Shown here piece by piece: positions 33,300-44,019 of a stretch of DNA of 64,000 nucleotides. Location of the stretch: the NCBI RefSeq assembly GCF_964019385.1, contig NC_088645.1, positions 19,822,158 through 19,886,157 of the forward strand, written 5' to 3'. The notes under the pieces were generated by a model that was not told the origin of the DNA, searched no databases, and worked only from the letters and a program-made list of their open reading frames with translations. This DNA comes from Sycon ciliatum (lineage: Eukaryota > Porifera > Calcarea > Leucosolenida > Sycettidae). The first letter of the stretch is position 1; the number at the start of each line of letters is the position of its first letter. A program made the translations under genes and the position numbers.

Positions 33300-33795
33300 A
33301 ACACAATTGTGAGAAATGTACCTGATGGAGTGCAGAATGTAGAATCTCGTCACGATAATACCCTACGTGCAACAACATGTTCGTTTTGCTTACAAAGATC
33401 AGTCTGTTTCGAAGACGAACAGCTTCAATGACCTTAAACTGATGAACGTACTAACCAGCAGGACACCGTACAGAGAAGTGGGAATCGTCGTACACTCAAA
33501 GTCTCAAACAGGCAGGACGAGATAGCAAACGCAAGTCCACTTCTGACGAACGTCACACTCGTCAGCTTCATCAACTTTCCTGCCGCCTGACTCCTCATAG
33601 TCCGTTTCATCGTCATCACCGCCAGCCGTCTCGTCGTCAGCCGTCTAGTTGTCATCCATAGCATCATTATCCATCTCAACTCCACCGTCGGTCAGTCCCA
33701 CACCATCCGTGGTCTCTTTGCTCCGCCTTTGTCGTTCTGCTGTCCTTAGCTCATCAGAGTCTCCACATTTTGTTTCGTTGCACATTTGCTAGCAG
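33300..33795. other. No recognised gene
   Basis: Contains a short CGTC/ATCATC-rich patch (33600-33670). No supported feature. Confidence 0.35.
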
Positions 33796-34260
33796 TTGTG
33801 CACCAATGCAGATATGCGACAGGACGAATATTCGTTTCTCGCTTTAGCTGGCTTCATCACTTTGTTTAAGTACATTAAAACATATCCCGAATATCTAACC
33901 CAGTTTAACTTAACGCTCAGGAGCAGCCCAATACGTCCCAACAAGATCAATCTTAATTCACATGGCCGACATGGTTCTAAACTCTTCCTGTATAAAATAT
34001 GCATACTTTGGAACTGTCTCCCACCCGCAATAACTTCACTCACGTCTCTTCCTCTGTTCCGTCAATGGTTGCCTCTTTGCTTTGTCATACCACAACCATT
34101 CAACGCGGTGAACCCCTCGATAGGCGATTTGCCTTTGGGTCATCCTAATACTGTTATTATTAAGCTAAAGTCTTCACAGATTCCACCTCGTGTTGTGAAC
34201 AGGATTGGATATGTGCTGCACACATTAGTTCGACTAATGTGTGCAGCACATATCCAATAA
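33796..34260 (+). pseudogene. LINE 3' remnant with long C-terminus
   Basis: 154-codon reading; SKLFLYKICILWNCLPPAIT resembles the WNxLPxxI block of non-LTR ORF2 C-termini, followed by FRQWLPLCF. No RT catalytic part. The reading ends inside a perfect hairpin. Confidence 0.6.
34204..34258. repeat. Perfect 26-bp hairpin with 3-base loop
   Basis: Arms 34204-34229 and 34233-34258 are fully complementary, loop TCG. It sits at the end of the LINE remnant. Candidate causes: fold-back copying during replication, a microRNA-like hairpin, or an assembly or cloning artefact. Confidence 0.9.
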
Positions 34261-34503
34261 CCAGACGTACTGTTGACCTGCCGTAAAATCGATTCTTTGG
34301 GACAGTTTGGTGAAAATCATTTTTGGTTGTAACATAATCTCATTGGTACGCTAGGCATGGGCTCTTGGAATGCGTGGTTTCACACCGATCAAAGAATTAT
34401 TTGCTTCACTAATATGGCTGGTTTTATGGGCGTATATCCCCACAAGAACACGTCGAATTTTTTTTATGTCCCCACAAAGGACTTGTCACAAAATGGTACC
34501 TTA

Positions 34504-35428
34504 CAGTCCATTTCAAAACTATAGACGCGTGAACTCATACGTACGAGTCGTACGTACTGTAGCGCACGACAGCCGTGAGTTTTGCCTGAGTGTTTTCTGG
34601 TTTTCAGATGTGTTTTTCAGGTTTTTCTTCGTCGCCACGGGAAATACAAAAGATGCAAAACACGCAAAGTCGCAAATGAAAAGGTGTGAGGAAAGTCTAA
34701 AAGAAATGAAAGTCTCAAATGAATCTTCTTCTTGTTTGCATTTTCTGAGTGCCTGACTGTAATGGCTTCCAAGGCCCGTAAGAATCTCAGTGATGCCGAG
34801 AAAGATATGATTAGTCGTGTTCATTGTTTCTTCCAACAAGAGCTGGATTTTGATCGAAGCTTGAGTATCCGAAATCCTCGTCGTCGAACTCACCTTGCAA
34901 CTGGCGTGAGTGAAACCACTGTCACTCGTTGTGTCAGGCGAAGGGAACAGGGAGGCTCAAATCATATCAAAAAGAGAAAATATAATTATCATCTCTACTG
35001 TATTTCACCCAACAAGATCCAAAACATGCAGAAAAGAAGAGAAAAAAAGGCAGGAGGCGTGATGATTCGAATGCCCCACACTTGTACTGGAAATCACGGA
35101 TCGAAACCACGAGGCTACCAGGACCCGTACAAAAATGCACCCGCGATGCATCGATGGTCTGGGCGCAGCACTGTCTCAGCAGGTGCAAAAATCCGAAACA
35201 AACTGGTCAAACCCTTAAAACAAACTGGTCAAGCCCTTCAAAACAGGAATCACATGTAAAACCGGAAAACCTGGCCTAAAATAAACTTCAATTGTAGCGA
35301 AAACCAAGTATATAGCCAGAATTGTGAAGCGATGCAGAGAAGGAATCTGGAGAAAAAACTAAAAACTTTTAAATAAATCCCATCGAATTTTGCAAAACAC
35401 TACGCGTCTATAGTTTTGAAATGGACTG
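34504..35428. mobile_element. Tc1/IS630-type element with degraded ORF
   Basis: TA on both sides (34502-34503, 35429-35430). Inverted termini CAGTCCATTTCAAAACTATA shared with the MITE at 6291-6542. 925 bases, too short for a full transposase. This is the larger relative of that MITE. Confidence 0.8.
34762..35259 (+). pseudogene. N-terminal piece of an IS630/Tc1-like transposase
   Basis: MASKARKNLSDAEKDMISRV opens a helical N-terminus followed by THLATGVSETTVTRCVRRRE (about residues 42-61), a helix-turn-helix of the kind preceding DDE_3 transposases. No catalytic D,D,E region is present and the rest is low-similarity, so it is an internally deleted copy. Family placement rests on the HTH and the TA-flanked termini. 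Confidence 0.45.
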
Positions 35429-35459
35429 TAGTCAAGAGGTACCGGTAAAGAAAAGGTCC

Positions 35460-35750
35460 AAAGGAACTACAAATTACGCTAAAATGTCCACAAACTCCGC
35501 CGGTTACTTGACAATCAGCTCATGCGACAACATTGCGCTTTCCCTCCTATGTTATCATAACTTGTACTTCGAAGTAGAACCTTCCAACTTAGTTGAAAGG
35601 CTGTTGGAGTGCGCGCCCAAGACTCGTGCTAGAACTGACCGGCAGTTAGTTGTAGAACCCCAACACGATCAGTGTTTTGCAATGTTCTCGCTTGAGCTGA
35701 TTGTCAAGTAACTGGTGGTGTTAGTGGACATTACAGCGTAACTTGTAGTT
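35460..35750. mobile_element. Complete copy of the 'cttccaac' MITE family
   Basis: Ends GGAACTACAAATTACGCT at about 35463 and, inverted, AGCGTAACTTGTAGTTC at about 35734-35750. About 75-base imperfect inverted arms include the 'acttgacaatcagctcatgcg' and 'gcttgagctgattgtcaagt' halves. Central module 'ccttccaacttagttgaaagg'. Best whole copy of this family in the window. Confidence 0.75.
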
Positions 35751-36060
35751 CAACATATCACTCTAGAACATAGAACATGTCTAATGATTCAAATAGCTAT
35801 CTTCTGACAGCCAGAACACATTATCAGGTTGTGTTCCATCATTCAGAAATTATTACATGTACATTCGAGTCAAGGCAGTTAAATGATCCGTTTCCTGGGA
35901 TGCCTTAGGCATCTAGTGACTGTAAACAGCTTTCAAACCATAAGCAATTAGCCTTATGCGCATGCGTGTTTAGATATGTAGCTCATATCATTCATTATAG
36001 GGTACCTCACTTCAAACTCTCCAACTACGGTCTCTTCGCTGCATACGTTCACTTCACTTC
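35751..36060. other. No recognised gene
   Basis: Nothing recognised. Confidence 0.35.
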
Positions 36061-36093
36061 CAAAAAAAAACAAATAATATTATATATAAATGG

Positions 36094-36134
36094 AATGCAC
36101 CAAATTTTCGGGCATGGCCCATCTTCAGAATGAA
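36094..36134 (-). ncRNA. Hammerhead-like motif (CTGAAGA variant)
   Basis: Minus strand: CATT, CTGAAGA (N7 = A is tolerated), TGGGC-CAT-GCCC stem II with four GC pairs, GAAAA, then GGTG able to pair with CATT through wobbles. The core is compatible with a hammerhead but stem III is almost absent. Confidence 0.4.
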
Positions 36135-36215
36135 AAAAACCATTCAACTAAAACCAACAAAAACTGAAACGAGTATATATGCTGTGTGGTGCGGTAGTGC
36201 TGGAAATCTTTGTAT

Positions 36216-36440
36216 GTGTGGAGGGTAGCAGCAATGGTAAAGTGTGTTGGTAGAAAGGGAAGGAGCGAAAGAGACCAGTGGAGAGCTGTGTCTGTAAGTG
36301 TGAATATGTGTTAGTGCGATGTGAAGGGAAAGCACGAGAAGTGTGGTTACCAGCAGCAATGGTGAAGTGTGTTGGTAGAAAGGGAAGGAGCCAAGTGGAG
36401 AGCTGTGTCTGTAAGTGTGAATATGTGCTAGTGACATGGA
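36216..36440. repeat. Two-copy tandem repeat, 125-bp offset
   Basis: AGCAGCAATGG begins at 36227 and 36352. The units share 'aagtgtgttggtagaaagg' and 'ggagagctgtgtctgtaag'. Confidence 0.8.
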
Positions 36441-36742
36441 GAATAGAATGCAAAGCATGCAATGTAGCTGGGTACATGGGTGTGAAGACAAAGATGACGA
36501 CAACTATTTGCTAAGCACTATATAACCATATAACCAGCTAGCACACATAAACATCAAATATCAAATATTATCATAATATATTCGCATCATCACAGTCTAC
36601 CACAATTTACAACACCAGCATCTAACACAATAATTTCCCACTGTGTCCAGCCGTCTCCAGCCACGATCCCTGTTAACACTTGGGCGTTTATCACGAATGA
36701 ACATTGCTTCACGTGTACGACGATTCACAAGAAAAGCTCATA

Positions 36743-37837
36743 TCAATATTCAATTTTATGTGAGAGTGTGGAAATATGTGAAAGGATGAGCAACGCGCTG
36801 GCGATCGCAGACAATCCGCTATGGGCGTAACTCAGCTTGGTAAGATCGGACGCATCCAGGAAGCAGCGCAGCGGCAGCGTATTCGATGTAATCAGGAACA
36901 CAATCAGCACCAAGGTGCGACCCGTGCTCACCATAAAGTGTGTACAGGATGCGGGAGGAACAAATTCCAGCTGACATCCGCAGCTGCACTGGTCGTTTGA
37001 TGAAATCTTTACATACTGCTTCACCTTTGCAAGCAGCGAAAACACAATGAACGCAGTGAGACCCACTCCACTCATAGCTTTCGTGCAGTCCCGTTCATCT
37101 TGGGCCTCCAGGAACTTGATGACGGTGTGATACATCGAAACGATCAGAAGGTCGGATTGGTTTACGTTTGTGCTTTCACCCAATGCCTTCAAGAAGCCAT
37201 CGTCTTTATGGGGCACTGGCGGCTCCTTTTGCCCGGGTACAGGGTAGTGTGCAGCCAACGCCAGTAGCACAACGACCAGTTGAATACAGGCTTGCACGTA
37301 CACCACTGTGGAGCTATCACCCGCCACAAACGAGCATACTAACGGAATACTGTGAGTGATCAGTAGATGTATGGGAAAGAACACGATCTTGAACAGCGTG
37401 GCTGCCTTGATGCCAACTGAATGTCCTGCGTCTCTGTGCACTACCTCAGTGCGGCTGGACATTCTGCGATGGATTATGGGTGGTGTGGCTACGCTATCAT
37501 AAGCCAGCTTTATGGTCTTGGCCGCGTAGACGATGGTAAAAGTAGAAAACAGTAACCAGACGTACCAGTCGACACTTGGTGCACAGACGCCTCCATCGGA
37601 GGTGGCGTGGGCCGTTCCGTTTGTTCGGTTATACGTAGCCGGAGTGCCGCTGTTGCCTGAGCTCGTTCCCGGCGCTGCTGGATATGATGCTATCTCCTTT
37701 GCCAGTAAGGTATTGTAGAGCATAGCAAGGGAGGCCGTCGATGCATCCTCACTAAACACCTTCTTCATTACCAGAATAACCTTGCTTGCGGCCCCGAGAG
37801 GGACCGTTACGTCGTTATGACTGTTGGTGCCTGACAT
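36743..37837 (-). CDS. Unrecognised multi-pass membrane protein, 364 aa
   Basis: Single uninterrupted ORF from ATG at 37837. I recognise no family. The N-terminal 85 residues are soluble, with TYNRTNGT (68-75, two glycosylation sequons). Hydrophobic segments fall at about 92-112 (WLLFSTFTIVYAA), 145-171, 176-198 (ACIQLVVVLLALAA), 254-272, 306-326 (LVLIVFLITS) and 339-357, suggesting six membrane spans. Cys284, Cys286 and Cys288 (QCSCGC) and nearby cysteines lie between spans four and five. A basic loop (RRMSSR, 124-129) follows span one. No signal peptide. Codon use and the lack of stops over 1.1 kb support a real gene; the lack of introns matches the kinase-like gene. An exon of a larger gene is the alternative. 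Confidence 0.65.
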   Translation of the reverse strand: MSGTNSHNDVTVPLGAASKVILVMKKVFSEDASTASLAMLYNTLLAKEIASYPAAPGTSSGNSGTPATYNRTNGTAHATSDGGVCAPSVDWYVWLLFSTFTIVYAAKTIKLAYDSVATPPIIHRRMSSRTEVVHRDAGHSVGIKAATLFKIVFFPIHLLITHSIPLVCSFVAGDSSTVVYVQACIQLVVVLLALAAHYPVPGQKEPPVPHKDDGFLKALGESTNVNQSDLLIVSMYHTVIKFLEAQDERDCTKAMSGVGLTAFIVFSLLAKVKQYVKISSNDQCSCGCQLEFVPPASCTHFMVSTGRTLVLIVFLITSNTLPLRCFLDASDLTKLSYAHSGLSAIASALLILSHISTLSHKIEY

Positions 37838-37885
37838 TGTAAATGACCCTGGGTCTGCCCGTATGTGAACTGTTCCGTTACTGAT

Positions 37886-38409
37886 TCACTTCAGATACAT
37901 GTGCATTACACTCCCGGTAACCCTGTTGATTTCTGCGATATCTTTTCGCTTAGTGAACACTACTACTCTGTCCATACAATCAACAAACCGTTCTCTATCA
38001 CCTAAACCAGCTATGCGACTTCGAATTGAAAATCCACTTGTTTCCACACCTGGCTCTACAAGTTCGTCGGGGGCGTAGAACGATTCTTTTATAGGGCACT
38101 TCGCTACCACGTGACGACTGAGCCTCTGAGCTCGGGACACGTCGACGTTTGGAGATGGATCAGCAAAATAGTACCTACCTCCTGGTGGCACACACCACTG
38201 TGTTTCGATGTGGATCTTTCTTGGCGGATCGCTCCAGGGCTAGAATGCACATCGAGAAGGGTCCGTGTACATTTGCCATACAGAATACTTTCCCTGTCAC
38301 GTCCCATCAGAACGTGGTATGGAAACAAAGCTGGCAAAGCCGCGACCCACTTTGCAAAGATGCCGATTTCGGCTTGAGACTGATACGAAACCGCGTTTCT
38401 GTCATACAC
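37886..38409 (-). pseudogene. Two overlapping frames of an unrecognised protein, probable frameshift
   Basis: Reading 38409 downwards gives RNAVSYQSQAEIGIFAKWVA and KCTRTLLDVHSSPG. Near 38240 the neighbouring frame takes over with PRKIHIETQWCVPPGGRYYF and CMDRVVVFTKRKDIAEINRV, to a stop at 37886. The two together look like one protein broken by a one-base shift. It lies just upstream of, and on the same strand as, the membrane-protein ORF. A competing + strand ORF (38155-38544, 129 codons) overlaps it; only one is likely real. No function assigned. Confidence 0.35.
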
Positions 38410-38743
38410 GTTTCAGGCGTGCAGTCAGGTACTTCACCTGATCAGTACGCAGTGGTGCAGGGTCCCACAGAGGCTAGTATTGTGTTTAAAAAAGAAGATG
38501 CTGCAGATCGAAACTGTTTCAGACCGGGTTACCTAACAGTATAGAAGCAATGACACTTCGTTGTGTCAAGACGTGGGGAACACCGCGCTTATACCGTACA
38601 TGTACCATGTAGAAGTACACAAAGCTGAATTCGTGTTCTTGGCAAGACGGAAGACGCTAGCCCTTTCCCAAAGATGCTCGTCACTTTTTCGCAAATTGTT
38701 GTTTTGAAAGAACTTTCGCAACGTTCTTCACTTTCACAAACTA

Positions 38744-38989
38744 CTGTATAGCAGGAAATTTTCGGACGGAATTTATTTTCGTACAATTTCGTACACGGCC
38801 CCTTTTGTACTTAAATAATTAATTCCGTACTAAAATTTGTTCCTGTTGAGTCATGTACACTATACATGCGTACCGCATGAGAACACGTGCATTTAGCATG
38901 TAGCACTGTACGAAAATAAAATCCGCACGAAAGGTCAAAATTCCGCTTTGTCCGAAAATATTTCGGTCCGAAAATTTCCTGCTATACAG
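38744..38989. mobile_element. TA-flanked MITE, CTGTATAGCAGGAAATTTTC termini
   Basis: TA at 38742-38743 and 38990-38991; inverted termini CTGTATAGCAGGAAATTTTC continue imperfectly for about 50 bases. 246 bases, AT-rich, non-coding. Tc1/mariner-type by target. Confidence 0.85.
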
Positions 38990-38999
38990 TAATTCGCAA

Positions 39000-39380
39000 C
39001 TCTTTCACTACCGTGAGCAGAGTACTGCCCTTGAGGAGACCATTGAAGTGTCCGCGATGCTCCGCCTCAACAAGAAGCGCTGAACAAACTGCAAAATACG
39101 AAACGGCCACTGCGAGGTGACAGGAATGCGGTTAGCGAACCGCATTTTCGCTGAAGCAAAAAGTTTTGGGGAAGTCCCCAAAAGGCCCAAATTGGTGCGA
39201 TTTCGCACAAGGCCAAATGCCCCAATATTCTACCTTCCCCACGAAGAAATAATCTATGCGGAGAGTGATAAATGTAGTTTATCAGCTATGAAGAGTATGA
39301 TTGTTGCAGACATCATCACGCAATATGACAACTATTGAAGTAACTCCGTAGAGGTTTGAATGTGGTTTCCGTGTACTGTG
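39000..39380. other. No recognised gene
   Basis: A 73-codon ORF on + (39117-39338) has no recognisable motif. Confidence 0.35.
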
Positions 39381-39394
39381 TCCTGCCCTTTCAG

Positions 39395-39485
39395 CAGTTG
39401 ATGGTTCTTGAAGCTGTATATTCGCGCGCACAAGCCTGATCTGTGTACATGTAAGCAAAAATAGCAATGTTGTTGCACTATTAAA
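39395..39485 (+). repeat. Remnant of the Penelope-like element 3' region
   Basis: 'gaagctgtatattcgcgcgc ... gtaagcaaaaatagcaatgttgttgcacta' parallels 32910-32975 of the fold-back Penelope-like element. Confidence 0.5.
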
Positions 39486-39999
39486 GTCAAGTCAAGTCGA
39501 ACACCTTTCCAGCCAAAGCACAGCAAGAAGGCAGGGAACCATATGCCAGGTTATTATCATGAGTCTACATGTACAATGTACACCCCCTTGTTCAGGAGTT
39601 GTTTCTGCATTTATCATGAAATACATTTACATTTGGCACACTTACATGTACATGTACGTGTATACATGTACATGTATATTCTATCTTTATCTTTTTATTT
39701 ACATTTTTGTTTTGTTTTGCTTTGCAGTTGTTGCCGCGGTCAGGCCAGTGAAATCATGTTCTGTGATTGCCCGCATAAGAGGCTTAAAAAAAATTCTATC
39801 TTTATCTTTATCTTTAGCCTCTGCCTCATTTTAGCAGTATTTACGCGTCATGTGTCATACGTTACTGGATTGTTAAACTTTGTGTACTCAAACTCGGATA
39901 CTGAGCCAGTAAAAAATAATGTAAAAAAAAGAGAAGAAACACATGAGAACGAGTTATGCAGCAACTATTCGCGACTGTAACTGTACCAAAATGATGAAC

Positions 40000-40302
40000 A
40001 TTGAAGTAACATTGAAGTAACATTGAAGTAACATTGAAGTAACATTGAAGTAACATTGAAGTACTTGTAACATTGAAGTACCATTGAAGTACCATTGAAG
40101 TAACATTGAAGTAACATTGAAGTAACATTGAAGTAACATTGAAGTAACATTGAAGTAACATTGAAGTAACATTGAAGTAACATTGAAGTAACATTGAAGT
40201 AACATTGAAGTAACATTGAAGTAACATTGAAGTAACATTGAAGTAACATTGAAGTAACATTGAAGTAACATTGAAGTAACATTGAAGTAACATTGAAGTA
40301 AC
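40000..40302. repeat. 11-bp tandem repeat, about 27 copies
   Basis: Unit AACATTGAAGT, with a few variants (ACCATTGAAGT, an ACTTGTAAC insertion near 40062). Because 11 is not divisible by three, a 33-base super-period keeps all three minus frames open; those ORFs are artefacts. Confidence 0.95.
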
Positions 40303-40510
40303 TCGGTAGAGCTACAGTGTAGGTCTTGGGTCACTGAATGTCTCAGTAGCCTGTCAGTTCTGTGTGTGCCTTATTGTCGCACTTTCTGACTGTTTATCAT
40401 CTTGTTTTAATACAGTCGTGGATAAATGTAGTTGCTGCATTTCTTGTTCTCATGTGTTTTTTTCTCTTTTCTTTTGTTTATTCACGTGATCTCTTTAGTT
40501 CCATATCTCC

Positions 40511-40546
40511 ACTGATGATCGGAGCCTGAAAATCGATTCTTGAACC
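40511..40546 (+). ncRNA. Hammerhead-like motif, weak stem I
   Basis: CTGATGA (40512-40518), TCGGAGCCT with a GG/CC stem, GAAA, then AATCGATT forming stem III. Stem I pairs only partly, so this is probably decayed. Confidence 0.35.
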
Positions 40547-40739
40547 TTGATACAAACACAGTCATTGTTTTACCTCTACCAAGTTGTCAAGTTGCGTGGT
40601 GTTGTCTGCGGCCTCCACGCTCTTCATAGATTTTATTACCCACAGAGACACAAACTTTCCAATTCTTTTTGGCCGTTGGAAATTGTACCATTCCAAGTCT
40701 GTTCATTTTCACTGTGCACATATGCATTCATGTACTTCG

Positions 40740-40870
40740 TACACTATTTTAAATGTTTCATTGCTATCAGGTTCGGCCTCATCTTCCCTGTGCTGCGCTG
40801 CCGCTGATGAGTCAACAAAGCCACAAAGGACGAAACAGTTCTGTTCGCAGATTGAGTATTTCTGATCGCA
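40740..40870 (+). repeat. Hammerhead-bearing repeat, copy A
   Basis: Shares 'gtttcattgctatcaggtt', 'gtgctgcgct' and 'gttcgcagattgagta' with the minus-strand copy at 44990-45120. Its hammerhead (40793-40850) keeps CTGATGA, GGACGAAAC and CTGCG/CGCAG, but a 6-base insertion separates stem I from the core and the stem II loop is enlarged. Confidence 0.6.
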
Positions 40871-41525
40871 AGACCTACATTGCCCACATACATGTAAGTC
40901 ATTGCACGCTCGCGTTCTGGATCTACTACACAATGAGAGTGACATGACTGAGTCTGTGGTAGTAGATCTGCATGACTGCTCCTCGCGACGATACTCCCTG
41001 CTCTCTACCATGGTCCATGGTCTAGTAGTACGTCTACAGACTGTACAGTGCATGCATGCAGTCAGCTGAGCTCACTGCAAGTGCAAGCACTACAAATCAT
41101 TGCATCATCGCAGTCCCCGATATTCTGGTAAATCAGGGATGAAAAGCACCGGCCATGCGCCAGAGCAGGGATCCCCACCTCATTCATAGTGACACACCGG
41201 AGTATGTCTACAGTCATCATGGTCATGGTCTAGGGGCAGACAAGGGCTCCCTGGCCTGGGCCAGAGCTGATTTTTGATCGATGCTGCACGAAATCACCAT
41301 GATCACCACACTACAGCTGAACCTGTAGTACTAGCATCAACGAATGTGTGCTGTAGCCTGTACTGACTGTAGTGCCGGGCCAGTGACAGTGTCACCACTG
41401 CGCACTATCCCCTGTTTTCCGCCACTGCGCTGCACCACTAGTGTAGTGCGGGCACTGCCACTAGTCGAGTCGTCTGCTCTCCTCCACAGCTCCGAAGGTC
41501 CAGTCTCTCTCTCTGTCTCATTGCA

Positions 41526-41765
41526 GGAAAGGTGAGCGAGGCGTTCAGCAAACAAGACTTGCTCCTCGAAAACCAGCCGAAGACAATTGCGGAGCTGCTT
41601 CATGCCTTCAGCCAGAGCGTGAAGCAACCAAAAACATTAGAGGAGCTCAGCCCGTTCAGCAACTGGCAAGGGACGCAAGAATGGCTGACTCGTCTCATTT
41701 ATCTCGCGGCGCTATTGGGGTCAACTCGCCTGACGCGTATCGCACACTCACGACCGGCTATGCAG
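41526..41765 (+). other. Possible orphan exon, 80 codons
   Basis: A polypyrimidine-AG (TCTCATTGCAG) precedes and GTATGC follows an open stretch reading GKVSEAFSKQDLLLENQPKT, with an amphipathic middle part (IAELLHAFSQSVKQPKTLEE). Another frame is also open. No partner exon identified. Confidence 0.2.
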
Positions 41766-42419
41766 GTATGCCTTGGAGTTCCTTTTCTCTTTGGTCCGCT
41801 TAGGGCTGGATAGTAGTACTTGTAAAGTCTTTGCCCGTTTATTTTGAATTTTTTCTTCATTCTTGAGAGGAAATGTAGCCGAAGTTTACTACCAGCAAGC
41901 CTGCTGTCCAGGTGGCAATACTTTCCATATCTAAAATTCTTGGATATGGAAGACGGGCACTGGCGGTTCATTCTGGCGAAGCAAAGTCATTCCAAGACTG
42001 TCGGCAACGTTTCCTGCCGGAGCTCAACCTGGGAGTCATTAGGCCAGGATTTGTAGTAGGGTTTGTGGCAAACGTCTTGGCATCACGAAATGTGAAAACT
42101 CGCAATACCAGAATTGCCGTAAACAGACATGCCCTTCGTGTCTGGTTTGAGTACTTCTTGCATTTGCGGCCCAAGCTTCCTGAATGTTTGCACTGAAAGA
42201 TGCAGTGGCTCATTAGAACGATGCAGTGGCTCATTAGAAAGATGCAGTGGCTTTTCCAGGATTTAGCTGAGCGTTGTCCCTGTAGGAATTTGGGGAAAAG
42301 TCTCGAAAACTTGCGCAGGATATTGCGGCAGAAAATTACTAAAGAATGCGACAAAAAGTGCGGACACACTACATGTATTCACACAGCTACTGCAGAATGC
42401 AACATGCTAGTTGATATCC

Positions 42420-42548
42420 AGCCCTGCCCTAGCTTCTCTTACTTTTCAGTTCCCCTTTCATTCTTTTTCTTTCTCCCCTCTAGCTCTATTACCGCCATGG
42501 CTGGCTATCGCCCACATCACCATTTCATTGGCTAGTGCCACGTGATTG

Positions 42549-42585
<37 letters not shown>
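42420..42585 (+). repeat. LINE 3' UTR and (AAT)n tail
   Basis: 'ccgccatggctggctatcgccc' is the end motif shared by the LINEs of this window, followed by an (AAT)n tail at 42549-42583. Coding part absent. Confidence 0.6.
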
Positions 42586-42589
42586 TGTA

Positions 42590-42875
42590 GAAATATGTAC
42601 GTGGAAAAGATGCGGAACTTGCTGGGACTTGGCGGAATTAGAAGAAAATTGCGGATTTGGGCCCAATTCACGGAATTTGTTGCATCCGTGGAACCGCTAT
42701 TTGCGCACTAGTACGAGTCTTACTGTGCAAGGAATGTAAATGATCATGGAAAGCATAAACGAAGTATAAAAAGTGCCGAAAACAAAATTAAAAAAACACG
42801 AGAAATCGCGGATTTTGCAGAAAATGGCGGATTTGGACCAACATTGCGAAATTTGTTGCATCCGTGTAATAGATA
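42590..42875. repeat. Imperfect direct repeat of about 60 bp
   Basis: 'gaaaattgcggatttgg ... tttgttgcatccgtg' occurs at about 42644-42692 and again at about 42821-42867. Confidence 0.6.
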
Positions 42876-43029
42876 TTTCCTGGAGGGCAGTTAGTGCTGC
42901 TGGGCTCGGATGTCGCTACTGTCCCCAGGTCGGCCATTTTGGAAAATGATATCATTCCATCCACTCGTGACGCACTCACCCCCACATCACGCAACCGTGT
43001 TACCGTACGTAGGTCTTTTCAATTACGAT

Positions 43030-43990
43030 AGACTTTGTATGGGAGTAGATAGGGAATAGCAGTATGTTGGCTCTCCATTGCTCAAGAGAAGTCATGATGT
43101 TTTTAAGACTTCCGTATGGGACATATGGCACCCTACCGGTATCCCAACTTGGGAAAAATTCTGGTAAGAAGTTCATTGATGTAGAGAAACAAGAAAGAAA
43201 CTGTTTTTTCTCCATCTACTCCCATACAACGTCTGTCATAAATCCGGCCTACTTTAGGCAAGTTAGTGATGTCACCAAACTCCGTGAAAACTTCAAACTG
43301 TTATAACTCGGGAACTGCTGCTCCGGTCAACCTGTGACCTTAACCATTGGGATCAGTGTATTTTTTTACTACAGGTCATAGTCTCCCTTGTCTCACGCTG
43401 CCGAACCAAACCGTGCCTCGTAGAAAGCGCACAAGGAAAGATGAGGACAAAAACAGGCAGCAGCCAATGAGAGAAGTTGGACCAACAACGAAACAAACAA
43501 CGAAAGCCAGAATATTTCAGAAATCGATGCGTACTCTGGCTGGGGCACGCGTCAGCGTGTGCCCTGACGGGAATAAGTGGAATCAGTAGTGGCCCTGAAA
43601 GGGTTATCATGTACTAACATGCACAGCCTATTCTTGGAGGTTGAGGTGGTCGCGTTCTGTGCTGGTGCAGTGCAGCGCACCGCTCCCGTGGCCGATTTTG
43701 GCTAACCGCCGCTGTTTTTTATATCCAGAGTACTGCGGGGCTGCTCAATGTAATCCAGTCAAGTCACTCAAGTACACGCCGGGCATTGCGCCGCCCTAGA
43801 CCTGCGAACACTGGGCTGCGAAATGGTGCACGGCGCAAACTAGAGTGACATGATTGGATTTTTACATTGATCAGTACTTATCAGTACTGTACTTACTAAA
43901 GGGAGCTGCTATGTTGTTATGCTAGGTTATTTTTATTATTTTTACTTTACCATCGGTGCAGGCCTTCTTGCTGTGGAGCATGAATGATGC
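43030..43990. other. No recognised gene
   Basis: A 17-base inverted repeat (TTGTATGGGAGTAGAT at about 43031 against 43215) suggests a small MITE. Otherwise nothing recognised upstream of the TRAF gene. Confidence 0.4.
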
Positions 43991-44019
43991 CACAGCTCCT
44001 AGGCCATGAGGAATATCGG

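Noticed and set aside
39862-40334. Three long minus ORFs of the MLLQCYFNVTS type
   Set aside because: Direct translation of the 11-base tandem repeat in all frames; no start context, no homology.
41337-42535. Several overlapping 60-130 codon ORFs on both strands
   Set aside because: No family motif; only the splice-bounded piece 41526-41765 is noted, at low confidence.
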